DNA from: Romanomermis culicivorax
Lineage: Eukaryota; Nematoda; Enoplea; Mermithida; Mermithidae
NCBI GenBank assembly: GCA_963922205.1
Contig: CAWUHX010000396.1
Coordinates: 62,001 to 126,000, forward strand
Direction: 5' to 3'
Length of the DNA: 64,000 bases
This document shows positions 34,901 through 45,500 of the stretch, in pieces. Position 1 is the stretch's first letter, and each line of letters opens with the position of its first letter. Position numbers and translations under genes: made by a program. The notes beneath the pieces were generated by a model. The model ran no database searches. It was not told the origin of the DNA and saw only the letters and a program-made list of their open reading frames with translations.

Positions 34901-37338
34901 ATAGACGTCTGAATTTGAAAATTGGAAATATTTATCACTGAAAACTTTTTACAAATAATACTTTGTCTTTGATTACTACTAAAACTGATCACGAAAACTT
35001 TGACCTTTTCTGAAAAAGTTATCAATTTTCCAAGTTTTGATTCACGCTGACTTGGAATTAATATTTCTAGGTTAGCCATAATCCCGGTATTTCCGCTACT
35101 TTGGCAAAAGGCCGCGGCTGGGAATTAAGACAAAACGCGATGTTCGATAGCCGATTTTGGGGGAAAACCATCGTCCTTACACCCAACACTAGCGTCGATT
35201 TGTTATTAACTTTGTAAGGTCTCCATTGAATTTTAGAGTTCTACAGCGCCGAGGTGAATTTTTTTCATTGATTTTCCGCAGGCAGAAAGAAACGTATTAT
35301 TGGCGCAAAGTTAAAACGATGATCGGAAATATATTTAACGAAAAGAAGACGGTCGATCACATCGGGGATTTGACAATATGGAGTTCGAATAGAACGTCGT
35401 GCAAGATACATTTCAAGCAGGTACAGTGTGAATGTGAATGTGAGAATCGATAAAATCCAAGCTGTCCGACCGTTTCATAGCGTTCTTCCATCCAAAAAAT
35501 TGTGAAATATTTGTGTTTCAACCAAAAATGATGAAATTTGGTTTGATTTTTATTAGGTTCCGTGGATTATTTCCTGCCTATAAATTGATTCATGACGCTG
35601 GTCATTCTTTGGGTCAAGCGCATTATAAAAAGTCTAAATATTGCAATGGCAAAAAAAGTTCTGCCGTCTGTTCGTGAAGTATGTTAATTCGTTTCTGGTT
35701 GAAATTTTGTCATCAATCTAAGATTTAATCGAGGCACTTCTAAAAGGTCAGAATTGTAATTCGGCGTCGGAATTCAAAAAATATCTCGTTATCGCTCATT
35801 TGATTTTTAATCATCATGGAAGTTTTATACTGTACTTTTTGAATAGATTCGTCATCATCGTAAAATTTGTTTCCAAAATTTTCTCTGTAAACTATCCGAG
35901 TTTTCTTAAGAGTAATTTGAACAATTGTGCTTTGATACGAAAGAAACACAAGCCAACTCTATTCCTCATATGAATCAAATTTTTACCGCTGTGAGTACAT
36001 ATATTATGATTGTGCGATAATTGTGGTTTAGGGATGTCGTGATGTTACGGGAAATATTTTCGATAATCGGAACAGGCCTGTTCATCGGATTAGCGGCAAT
36101 TGGGAAAAATCGCTCGCTATGTGGACCGGCAAACATAAATTTACGTTATGGGAAGTTGGTAAGTTTTAAATCTAAAAAGTTGTCGGAAAAAATTTCAACT
36201 ATAGCGCATCAGTATGCATTGTACGAGATGGTTTTCGTACAGTTTTGTGGCTTCAAGAGCGAATTTTATTCGTATTGCCATTATTGGCGACTGCAAGACT
36301 GACGTGTGGATTTCATCTTTTAGGATCATTACCCCCAAATCACGAAAAATATTATGGTTTTACGTATTTCGCTCTTTCGTTAAATGAAATAACTCAAGAT
36401 ATTAATGAAAATTTACCGCCTACGGATTCGCGATTCAGAACCGATAAGCGGTAATTATAAATTTGTTGAAATTCGAGTTGGGTCTCGGCCACTCTATTCT
36501 ATCTTATAAAGAACATTGTCTGGGATGCCCGTATACGAAATGATACGCTATAAAACAATTTCTTCTAGCCCTTTATTTTACCAAAGCTCGAAGAAATCTA
36601 TGGGCGGATAGTTGCACGGCACAGTATTTTTTCAATATTTCTTCAATTTTGATAATTTCACTAAATGTGCATACACTGTGGAAACGTTTGACCAAGAATG
36701 CTTCCTGCTGAAAATTTCAATCGAAAAATTTTAGGTTGATATTATTTCGCACACGTGTGACATCTGTATTTTTTCGCAAAAAGAACTCGTGCATAACGAT
36801 ATTGCTGAATCAATTTTTCCAGATTTCTGGAACATGGTAAATTGAACGAAGCTCGGCAGGAGAAGCATCGACTGGAAGAAGCACAACGAGCTAGAAGAAA
36901 ATTGAGAATATATCAACCCAAATGGTTCGAGTAAGTGCTCTCATTTGTATCATTATCTTCCAGTTTGCTGTGCTTAAACTTCCCATCGTACCAGTTGAAT
37001 CCGCTTCATTATTTTCTGCTACCACATAGCCATGAAACGGAAAATGAATCATTCTCATTCAGCAGATTTTGTGCGAAAAATTCTGCAAGGAAATTTGTTT
37101 AAACAATTTGCTTTCGAGCATTTCAAATTTGTAAGCATTCCAATGCAATGTGAAAAGTTTCATGTTTGTTGTTGTTCCATGTCTGTATGTTTTTTCGAAG
37201 ATATATATGTTTTTCTGAATTTAAAGCAAAGAAGCGCCGGCGAAAGGCGAACATGTAGGAAATTATAAGTTTACCGGTCGATATTGGGATGCTAGGAGGA
37301 AAAAATTTGTGAACGAGACATTTGACCAGCTCTGGTGA
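28933..37338 (+). CDS. OSBPL3/6/7: Oxysterol-binding-protein-related protein, ORP3/6/7 group, about 20 exons
   Basis: Lipid-transfer protein acting at contact sites between the ER and other membranes. Exons: 28933-29077 (first, less certain), 29480-29604, 29659-29718, 30516-30617, 30676-30844, 32014-32067, 32540-32628, 32771-32828, 32881-32945 (weak donor), 33288-33404, 33463-33532, 33658-33887, 34178-34252, 34648-34785, 35071-35213, 35282-35420, 36032-36158, 36243-36450, 36823-36930, 37227-37338. Phases agree, giving about 777 residues. The motif DSYEV (DSWEV in vertebrate ORP3/6) precedes a PH domain at about 77-165, ending in an AxLNKWIDNL helix. The lipid-binding domain starts at GKDMGKISLPVEIMEPLSVL and continues through LDKAASETDPYKRM, GYIGAFTVSRH, KPFNSLEGETYEYV, NEKYYGF-type and LPPTDSRFRTDKR blocks to a C-terminal LW. 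The signature reads EQVSHNPG instead of EQVSHHPP. About 12-15 residues seem missing between 35,420 and 36,032. Confidence 0.88.
30880..31060 (+). repeat. Partial TACATGTA-type MITE copy
   Basis: Contains the CAGATTTTCCAATCATATGAC and TACTTTTGGACG blocks, the AAAGTGGTCAAAAATG unit and the hairpin CGGCACTTCGCGCC (31,035-31,048) in family order. The ends are not preserved. It lies in the ORP intron after the PH domain. Confidence 0.5.
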
Positions 37339-38079
37339 TTGTAAAAGATCTTCATAGTCGATTATGTATTGTTCATATCTAATTTTAGCAACTACCTTCG
37401 TTCATTTTTCCCATTCACATAATTATGTTTGAACTTTGTCATCATCAATGCGGAAATTGATAAAATTCGGACGTACGCACACACAGTCTGTCATGAATAT
37501 TTTCTGTTTACCACTTGACAAAATTGGTCTGAATGTTGAATCAGCTTCGGTATAACGTTCATCAGGCAGTTGTGCCCTCATGGAGGCATGAGAACACTCC
37601 CCAGCCGAGAGTCATGTAACCATGATATCCGCGACTACCATTCTCGAATGGCTGATAGTACACCTGAACGCAGTGCAGATGTTCAGATCCCGCGCCTCCA
37701 TGTGAAAAATGTAGGTTTTTAGACTGAAATTTGTCAGTTTGCACAGGGACTTGAAAACATTTCTGATTCGGAAAAGCCATAGATACCTCCCTCTAGCGTC
37801 ATGTAGCAGTAAACGTGTAGAATATGGTAATCTGCCCGGCGCGAAACTCAAAACGGCGATTCTTATTACAGCGAACAGTAATAAGTTCTATTCGTCAGAG
37901 TAAACGCACGCATCATTTTTATTATAAATATATGCAAATTAGGTAATGTTTTTTGCTAGTTGAGATCTATTTTTAGTTGCATTTGGCTATGTAAGTTTCA
38001 CAAGCTTTTGTGCTGCAGTTGCGGTTAGGTGTCACATTAACTGAATTTGGAGCCATGTCACATTAAGTAGATTAGGTGA
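37339..38079. other. Intergenic sequence downstream of ORP, with an unassigned minus-strand frame
   Basis: No gene is recognised. A 72-codon minus-strand frame at 37,562-37,780 (start MAFPNQKC) sits in a stretch GC-richer than its surroundings but matches no family I know. A fragment near 37,847-37,880 (CTCAAAACGGCGATTC) resembles units of the minisatellite at 40,090-40,262, so this stretch and that one may belong to the same composite repeat. Confidence 0.35.
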
Positions 38080-38971
38080 TCAGTCACATTGATGGGAAAA
38101 CCCATACCATTTTCCTGAGGAAAATGGCCATGACACTGTAAGTGGCATGCTGTGACCCCGTTGGGTGGCTCTGTTAATATATTCAGTTCGGGAACCTAAC
38201 CCAGCTGGTACTACCACAGGAAAACCTATCGTGTACCTCGGCCTTGTCCTAGGGTTCAGCTGTAGAATAATGGACAACCCGGCTGGGTCAGGGGTGGCAA
38301 TCCCTAGTCCTCATTCACTGAGAATGATCGACTGCGCCATTTGTGGAATGGCTTACTGTAGGGGACCCGATTGTCAATCTAAATCCCCTAATTGGCCCTG
38401 ACCTTAAGGGTTCAAGGGCTTTCTTAACTGAGGGTACTCTCAAGGGAAAACTGGCTTAAGGGGAATTCCCACAAATATACCCCCAAAAATAATAACCCCT
38501 GAGAAGACTCACTAAGTCCTCTTCTCAAAGTACTTGGCGCTGGGCGACAGGTTCAAGGGTCAAACGTGGGTCCTTCGGATGATGGGGAAGTGGGTTCGAT
38601 AATCCGAAAGTGATTTGGTGCAGAGGGTAGGCAAATGCGAGTCGGCGGGCGATGATATCAAAACGTTCCTTGGGGAGGCGACGGGGGTTCTCGATCAACA
38701 GGCGATGGGGTAAACTCCAAAGGTTGAGTTATGGTAACTGGCAACGCAAGGGAGACCAAAGGCTAATATGTAAATTTATTAGAGAGGCGGCGGACGCAGG
38801 TACAATATGTAAATTTATAATAAAGACGACGCAGGCAAACGCAGGAATGCAGGCTGTAAAAATGCAAAGATGATTAGGCCCAAAAATGAGTGCAAAATTA
38901 ACAAAACAAGCCCTTTTAAGGGCCCCGTACTCTACAGTATGCCCTGGGCGGAGCTAAGATACACCCAAGCT
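38080..38971. other. GC-richer block of unknown origin beside the TRIM
   Basis: About 0.9 kb with clearly higher G+C than the flanks, few long A/T runs and a sharp change of texture. Its style (GACAGGTTCAAGGG, CGTGGGTCCTTCGG, repeated AATATGTAAATTTAT near 38,765-38,820) recalls the 5' part of a non-LTR retrotransposon. I see no reverse transcriptase, endonuclease or gag-like frame. A short frame with CAICGMAYCRGPDC near 38,330-38,380 is the only protein-like hint. It ends where the LTR element begins. Confidence 0.35.
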
Positions 38972-38975
38972 AACT

Positions 38976-39159
38976 TGTCACGTGTTGCACGGTGGTACAT
39001 CACCCCTTCGTAACAATCGCAGCAATGGCTCGGTAGTTCAATCGGAAGAATGCTGCACTATAGTCACAGAGACCCGGATTGGAATCCTGGTCGAGCATTA
39101 TTTTTCGAACAGTGTTTGGGGATGGTTAGGAAGGCAATGCTTTTACTAATTACGTGTCA
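38976..39159 (+). repeat. TRIM left LTR
   Basis: 184 bp with TG...CA ends. It carries the tRNA-like segment at about 39,027-39,097, whose box B is mutated (GATTGGAATCC at 39,077-39,087). Differences from the right LTR are scattered point changes only, so the two were once identical. Confidence 0.85.
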
Positions 39160-39246
39160 TGGTGAGGCTTGGATGGTCCCACATTGGTGGGCCGCAGGAA
39201 CCTGCATCTTCAACGGACGAGGTCATCCTTCTTTCAAGGGGGGGAA

Positions 39247-39430
39247 TGTCACGTGTCGCACGGCTGTACATCACCCCTTCGTAACAATCGCAGCACTGGC
39301 TCGGTAGTTCAATCAGAAGAAGGCTGCACTATAGTCACAGAGACCCGGGTTCGAATCCGGGTCGAGCATTATTTTTCGAACAGTGTTTGGCAATGTTTAC
39401 GATGGCAACGCATTTACCCATTACGTGTCA
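39247..39430 (+). repeat. TRIM right LTR
   Basis: 184 bp, same ends as the left LTR. Its tRNA-like segment has a perfect box B, GGTTCGAATCC, at 39,348-39,358. It follows the polypurine tract with no gap. Confidence 0.85.
39298..39368 (+). other. tRNA-like segment inside the right LTR
   Basis: About 71 nt fold as a degenerate cloverleaf. The acceptor GCTCGG pairs with TCGAGC, the D-stem GTTC with GAAG (LTR 1 has GAAT), and the T-arm has loop TTCGAAT with one mismatch in its stem. The anticodon stem has two mismatches and the loop CTATAGT would give AUA. Box A (TGGCTCGGTAG) and box B are both present. The broken anticodon stem and the LTR location argue against a functional tRNA. It more likely serves as an internal pol III promoter or was acquired by the LTR. 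Confidence 0.6.
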
Positions 39431-40089
39431 AACTTCTGCAGCGGAAATCGCTGCAGAAGATGCCTATGGTCACATAGACATTTTCCAGTTCACTACGTTA
39501 AGCATTGGGGCGAGTTTTCACTCTCCATGCTTAACATATGAATGTCATCTAGTGAGAATTTACAACTAGGCGTTTCACATTGCAAAACGTCGCTAGTTTT
39601 TACTGATAAGAGTGTACGTTGTGCTCCAATTACTTATCTTTAACAGAAATTCTGACTAGCCGGTTACATACTGTAGTCTACATGCGCAATAAAAAATAAC
39701 AAATCGTAACGGAAATGAAAGTGCAAACGTAAAACACAAATGAAACACAAAAAGTACACACAGAAAATGCATGTAGAAATTATAAAAACGGAACTCAAAA
39801 TTAATGCAAGTTACTGTAGAACAAAACGTAGTGAAAAACATAACGGAAAAATATGATGTGTATCAGGTGATGCTGGGCGAAATTCGTCGGCACGTGACAT
39901 AGGTATAAAGGAACGAATTATTCAAAAATCACAAAAAATATCTATCAGAGAAATTTTTGCGATACGTTTGAAAAATCAAAAACGAGAAATTATCATAAGC
40001 TTTCAGTCGTTTTGTATTAAAGTTGTTTTGTACGAATAGGGGTGAAACCATTTTCAGTGATTAGAAGGACACCCGTATTCAGGGAAACA

Positions 40090-40262
40090 CACAACAGCAA
40101 AACTCAAAATAGCGAGATTCAATACAGGGATTCTGATTACAGCAAAGTCTCAAAACGGCGAAATCTCAAAACAGTGATTCTCAAAACAGCGAGGTCTCAA
40201 AACAACGATTCTCAATACAGCGAAGTCTCAGAGCAGATTCTCAAAATTGCGAATTTTCAAAA
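40090..40262 (+). repeat. Minisatellite with unit like TCTCAAAACAGCGA
   Basis: About ten imperfect units of 14-18 bp, alternating between forms such as TCTCAAAACAGCGA and TCTCAAAACAGTGAT. They differ by substitutions and small indels. Similar single units occur inverted near 42,190-42,260 and at 37,847. Confidence 0.7.
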
Positions 40263-41364
40263 AAGTTATCTTTAGAATGGGAATTCGTCCTCCATTTCGA
40301 TCTGGCGGATGCTGGTTATCACACATATTTTGGCACAAATCGCCAGATTTCTGACATTATGGCTCTATAGTAGTATGTGTTTCCAAGATATTACAGCTTT
40401 TTATCCCGGATTGTTTATTAACATATCTACATGCATGTTTTTTGTCTCTTTTTTCCTTTATTGACTTATTCCCTTTTACATTCGTATTTTGAGCCAGTTT
40501 TTGTTCTTTTTGTTTTTCAAGTTGTGTACTTATGCTCTATTTTTTAACCTACTTTTTATTGCATTATTTTACTTCTCGTTTGTTTATTATTTATTTGTTG
40601 TTCTTCCTTTATTGCTTAATTATTTTATTCATTTCGTTTTATTTGCTTATTTCATTTTTATTTACTTCATTAATTTAATTTTTTGTATTTAAGCTCCATA
40701 CAAAACAATTTTAATTGGGAATCTTTATGATAATTTTTTATTTTTGTTTTTTTCAAACGTTTTGCAAAAAAAATTTTACAGAGATATTTTTTTGAAGAGC
40801 CTTCCATATTTTTGATTAAAAATTCGGCTGCGACCTCGCAGCATCGGTCATTTCACAATGAATAGAATATAGTGTACTATAGTCCGTTTTTCTTGAAATG
40901 CTTCTAAATAATGAAAGTGGAAAGCAAGTAGCATTTCAAATTTTCACGATTTTCTGATAAACAAAGCATAGTTTAGGGATGGAAATTTGTGAGCATACCG
41001 ACCTCATCTTTAACAATTTTTCGAGTGAAAAATTTTACGATAAGAGCTTTATGTAAACGATTTTGACGACAGTACTGATTTGTGTCACTTCTCTATTTGG
41101 AAGCATTTTATAAAAAAACAGACTATAATTCACCTGTTCAAGAAATTGTGCATCACTACGGGGATGTGGACTCATCAGAGAGTAAGCTAATATGGAAGTC
41201 ATTTGGTGTGCACCCACACTCAATCTAATCAATTTTCTTTGAAATTGCCGCGAATGCACTGCAAAAGTTATTGAAAATATGTACCTATGTGGCGACGGTA
41301 TCTGATAAATTTTCTTCCTGATTCAGGATCAGGCCGTTTTGTAGTTATTTTAGGATTTTGTGCA

Positions 41365-41840
41365 CCTAAGAATTTGGAATTGGCTCCTAAAATTTTAGGT
41401 GCTCCAACATCTAAATAATTTGAATTTTCGTTATTTTCATTCAATTTTAGATAAATTTAGTAACTGTTCTACATGCTCTCAAATCAGAAAACTCCCGAAA
41501 AATTTCATTTTTATAATTCTTCGGTTTGATTAATCCACTGTTTTTCCACAAATAATACATTTTAGAAAAAGGGAAAGATGTTGAGGTTCGACATGAAAAT
41601 GATGAATTTTGACACATTTTAGAGGTCAAAATTACAATTTTTCCACTTTTTTAAAACTATAATATTAAACATGAAACCCAGGCTGATAATTCATCAGCGA
41701 TATGTGACTTTAAGAAACATCAAGTTTAGTTCGAAGTTTCTCAAACTTTTGAAAGTACGAGTACTTTTTAATTTGTAAAATGATAAAGGCATTTTTTAAC
41801 AGAAATTTTGAACCTCATGTTTATCGAATAAGTTATCCTT
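41365..41840 (+). repeat. Single copy of the fold-back arm repeat
   Basis: About 475 bp that aligns, with many substitutions, to the right arm of the inverted pair at 45,290-45,735. Shared blocks include CTGTTTTTCCACAAAT, the CTTTCCCTTTTTC-like motif, AATTTTGACACATTTTAGA, and AATAAGTTATCCT at the far end. Confidence 0.55.
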
Positions 41841-42528
41841 AGTTTGATTTTCTAGCACTAAAAATTTAGATAAGAGAGCACGGAGAAAAATAAGAGATAA
41901 CAGGAGGAATAAGAATAGAGGCTGCATTTTTCAATAAACATGAACTCATGTATTATCTAAATTTTTATCAATAAACATGAACTCGTGTGTTATCTAAAAG
42001 GTTTGCTCAGAAAAATTTCCTTGCTACAATCATTGTTTTGTCGATCCTTATCTCGTACAGGTAGAGAGGCTTGTAAAAAACACTGGTTGAAGAATAATTA
42101 GTGTATGCAGTGCATCATGAGAAGATGACTGCAACGAAAGTAAGAAATCCTTTCACGTAACCTTGTCGTTTGTCCAGTCTTTTTCATTTTTAATTTTAGA
42201 ACTGCGTTTTGAGAATTGTATTGCTGTTTTAGAAATTCATGTTTTGAGAAGCGCTGTTTCGAGTGTAGACCGCACTGCAAGCTTATGTACTGCAGCAGAC
42301 ATACATAACTTTTAACATATCATTTTTCTGAAGGCGGTATACATACATATAGTAAATACATACATTTGACTAGGAAAACACTAACCAAAAATTTGAAATA
42401 ATTACAGCACTAGAGCGCAAATGTCCACAATTCCTGGAACAGTGTAATGATTATGCATTTCTTCAAAACTGTGAATAAAATTTCATTAAGATTCGCGATA
42501 AGATTCAATATTTTTCGAAAATAAGTGA

Positions 42529-45500
42529 TCACTGCTGTTTCAATTTGAAGATTCTTTGTAATAAGCCGTATACGATGCTTCCAGGTAACTTTTGATGCGT
42601 TGAGATCAATAATTCAATTTCTTGTTTCACCTAAAAAATCGAAAGTAAGAGAATTACGAGGACAGCACAACGTGAAATGATTCAGTTGAGAAGTAATTCG
42701 AGTACCCGAATTTTGAAGCTTTTAACAATTCATCAATTCACGGTAGTTTTGCTTCTGTGTATAATTGTGTGCCATGAGAAACTCTTAGCTAAAGGTCAAC
42801 ATAAACTACTACTACACCCCCTAGGATGGCCAGCAGAATACCCAAGCTCAGGGCAGGGGTTCAAACCCCCACCCTAATTATGCCGTAATCCGGAAAAGGT
42901 TTTGATTATTAATCAATCGTGACGAAGAAAGTAAAAAAAGAAAGAAATTTTGGTGCTTCGAGCCGCAAGAAGTAATTCTGTATACGTTTCGAAACTTGAA
43001 AACGAATTCTCGAGACATATTTGACAATTATTAAGACCATAATTCGCCTTTTTTGACCACTCTTGACCCCTCCCTCTAGAAAATGAGCCACATTAGGTGA
43101 CGCTTATGCCCGAAAAAACTGCTGACTACACCTTGGCGTATGTCGCTGTTACATGTACATGCGACAGAAGTCGTCCTTTATTGAAGAATATCGAAAAATA
43201 GGCATGTGACACACTGTGGAGGGCCGTGCGCAAGGGGGGGCGGGGGGGCGGCCGCCCCCCCCCCCCATTGAGGCAGTAACTCTAAACAGAAAAGATGCGT
43301 TTTGGTGGACTTTAAAAGGTCAAAATCTCAAAATTTTCAGGCGCTTCGCGCCGGTCATGGGTATAATTATAACTATATTCTATCAGGCGCGGCCGTTAGC
43401 ATATCTACTTCGACTTACTAATTAAAGCTCAACAGTTTTTATCAATCAAGTTAGCTCGTTTCATTTTCTAATCGTTTACAGTCAATTAATGTCGCCGAAA
43501 ATAGAGATTTTTCATCAAGTCTCTCAATTTTTTCTCTCGATGATTGGAATTTTTTAAACGTTTGCAATCTGAACTTTTGCGTTTATTGAAGGTGGAAATT
43601 GAAGACATTACTCTAGAACGCGATTTTAAAACATTTGTTCACGAATTATCTGTTGGAGAGATTTATTTTTCCGCGTTTTAAAATACAAAAACCCGAAAAT
43701 TTTTCCAGCGCTACGCGCCGGAATGGGAGGCAAATTACGCTTCATCAGTCTGATTTTAATTTATTTCCCAACGTTATGAAGGTTCATTTTCCTGCGTTTT
43801 AGAAAGTGAAAATCAAAAAATTTTTCCGGCGCTCCGCGCCGGACCAAGAACTAAATGAAATTAGATGATTCTAATCGGAATCAAAGAAATGTTGATAGCA
43901 GAAAAATTCATGAGAATTCTATCATCAACTTGCCTTATCCGCTTCTATAGAACACCAATATATTCTTCATGAGCTCATTTTGACTAACATAACCAGAATT
44001 TTCTCAATTTTTTTCCTCATTTTTGCAGGTTTCTGACTACAAATACAACAAAATGCTTGGGTATGCTCCTAAAATGCATAAAAAAGCATCCGTAGCCACA
44101 TTATAAGCGTTTTTAAAAATGTGGAAAATTTTTGGAAAATGAGGAAAAAAAATTTGGGTCCGGTTCTCATGTGGAAAAAATCTTCGAAGAAAAAAACGGT
44201 GATGCACACAGTATATCCGCGTAAGATCAACATTTTCTGGGGCTATTCAGTGAAAAAATCTAGTCCGCCCCCCCATGGGTAAGATGTATAAATAATAGTT
44301 CACACGTGTTCAAAAAAACTACTGTTAAAAATTTCATTTCTGATCAGTGTTTTTTCTGGTACATGCTTCTTCCTACATGTACAAGGATCAGCCAAAAAAT
44401 CTTTGTTAAAATTTTTTGTATGCAAAAAACAACTGTATTCCGGGTAATCTTGCAGAAATCTTCTTCGAAGATACCACTTGAGTTCATGTTCTTCTAACGC
44501 AAAAGTATAGGGCATTGAAGAATGCAGCTTCTGTTTTTATTCTTCCCATTATCTCCTGTCTTTTCAGCGTGCAGCGCTGAGAATTTTTTCAGATTCTGAA
44601 TGCTGGAAAATCACTTATTATTGAGCATAAGGCTCAAATTTTCTGTTCAAAAATATGTCTTCATTATACAAATTGAAAAAACTCCATTATAGAATTTAAA
44701 AAGATGGTTATACAATTTACCTTTCATAAGTTTGAAAAATTCAAGTTGAACTTGAAATTTCTGGAAACCTCCTCCATCGCGGATATGAGTTAAATCTCGG
44801 TTCAATGTTTAAAATTATAGTTACAAAAAAGTTGGAAAAATTAAGATTTTTACTTCTTAAATGCACAAAAATTCATCTTTTCTATGTCATTTTTTCGCTT
44901 TTCCCGAATTTTTTTCCTTAAAAGATTCGATTTATGGAAAAACAGTGGACAGACGAATCCGAAGAATTACAGAATGAAATCCTGTGCCAGAAAATTTTCA
45001 ATGTTTTTTGATTATAAAGCCTGCAAAACGCTTACTCCAAATCTAAAATTGGATGTTTCGAACCATTTGCAAATTGACTAAATGAAGCCTACCTGCCCCC
45101 CAACACGAAAAAATTGGGCACAAAATTGTTGTTTTTTCTATAATTTTTGAAATTTTCGGCGACTCCCAAGATTTTTGGGGAAACGGATGCCCACTTCAAA
45201 AATTTGGCCTGGCCCCCTAAAAATTTTCAACTCCTAAAATTTTTGGTCTAGGAGCCATTTTGGCTTCAAAAATTTTGATTAACATATTTGTATTTTATTG
45301 AATTATAATTATTTTCATTAAATTTTAGATTTAAAGTAAGCGTTTTGCAGGCTTTAAAATCAGAAAACATGGAAAATTTTCTGGCGCCGGATTTCATTCT
45401 GTAATCCTTTTGATTGGTCTTTTCACTGTTTTTCCACAAATCGAGGGGCAAAATTTTCGGGAAAAGCGAAAAAATGACATAGAAAAGATGAATTTTGGTG

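Larger units (their letters stand above)
38976..39430 (+). mobile_element. TRIM: miniature LTR retrotransposon with tRNA-like LTRs
   Basis: Two direct repeats of exactly 184 bp (38,976-39,159 and 39,247-39,430), each starting TGTCACGTGT and ending ACGTGTCA, flank 87 bp of internal DNA. That segment begins with TGGTGAGGCTTGG, a plausible primer-binding site directly after the left LTR. It ends in the polypurine tract AAGGGGGGGAA directly before the right LTR. The whole is flanked by AACT on both sides (38,972-38,975 and 39,431-39,434), a 4 bp target duplication. There is no coding capacity, so it must depend on proteins from another element. Each LTR holds a tRNA-like segment with pol III box A and B. 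Confidence 0.85.
39435..42528. other. Intergenic, repeat-rich, no gene recognised
   Basis: Lies between the convergent ORP (+) and TMEM68 (-) genes. It contains a minisatellite (40,090-40,262), a T-rich low-complexity stretch (about 40,440-40,760) and one arm-type copy of the fold-back repeat (41,365-41,840). I found no conserved protein block on either strand. Confidence 0.5.

Noticed and set aside
39298-39368. Functional tRNA gene
   Set aside because: The anticodon stem has two mismatches, the T-stem one, and the segment lies in both LTRs of a mobile element, so I call it tRNA-like only.
40489-40692. 67-codon hydrophobic plus-strand frame
   Set aside because: Phe/Leu/Tyr-only translation of a T-rich low-complexity stretch.
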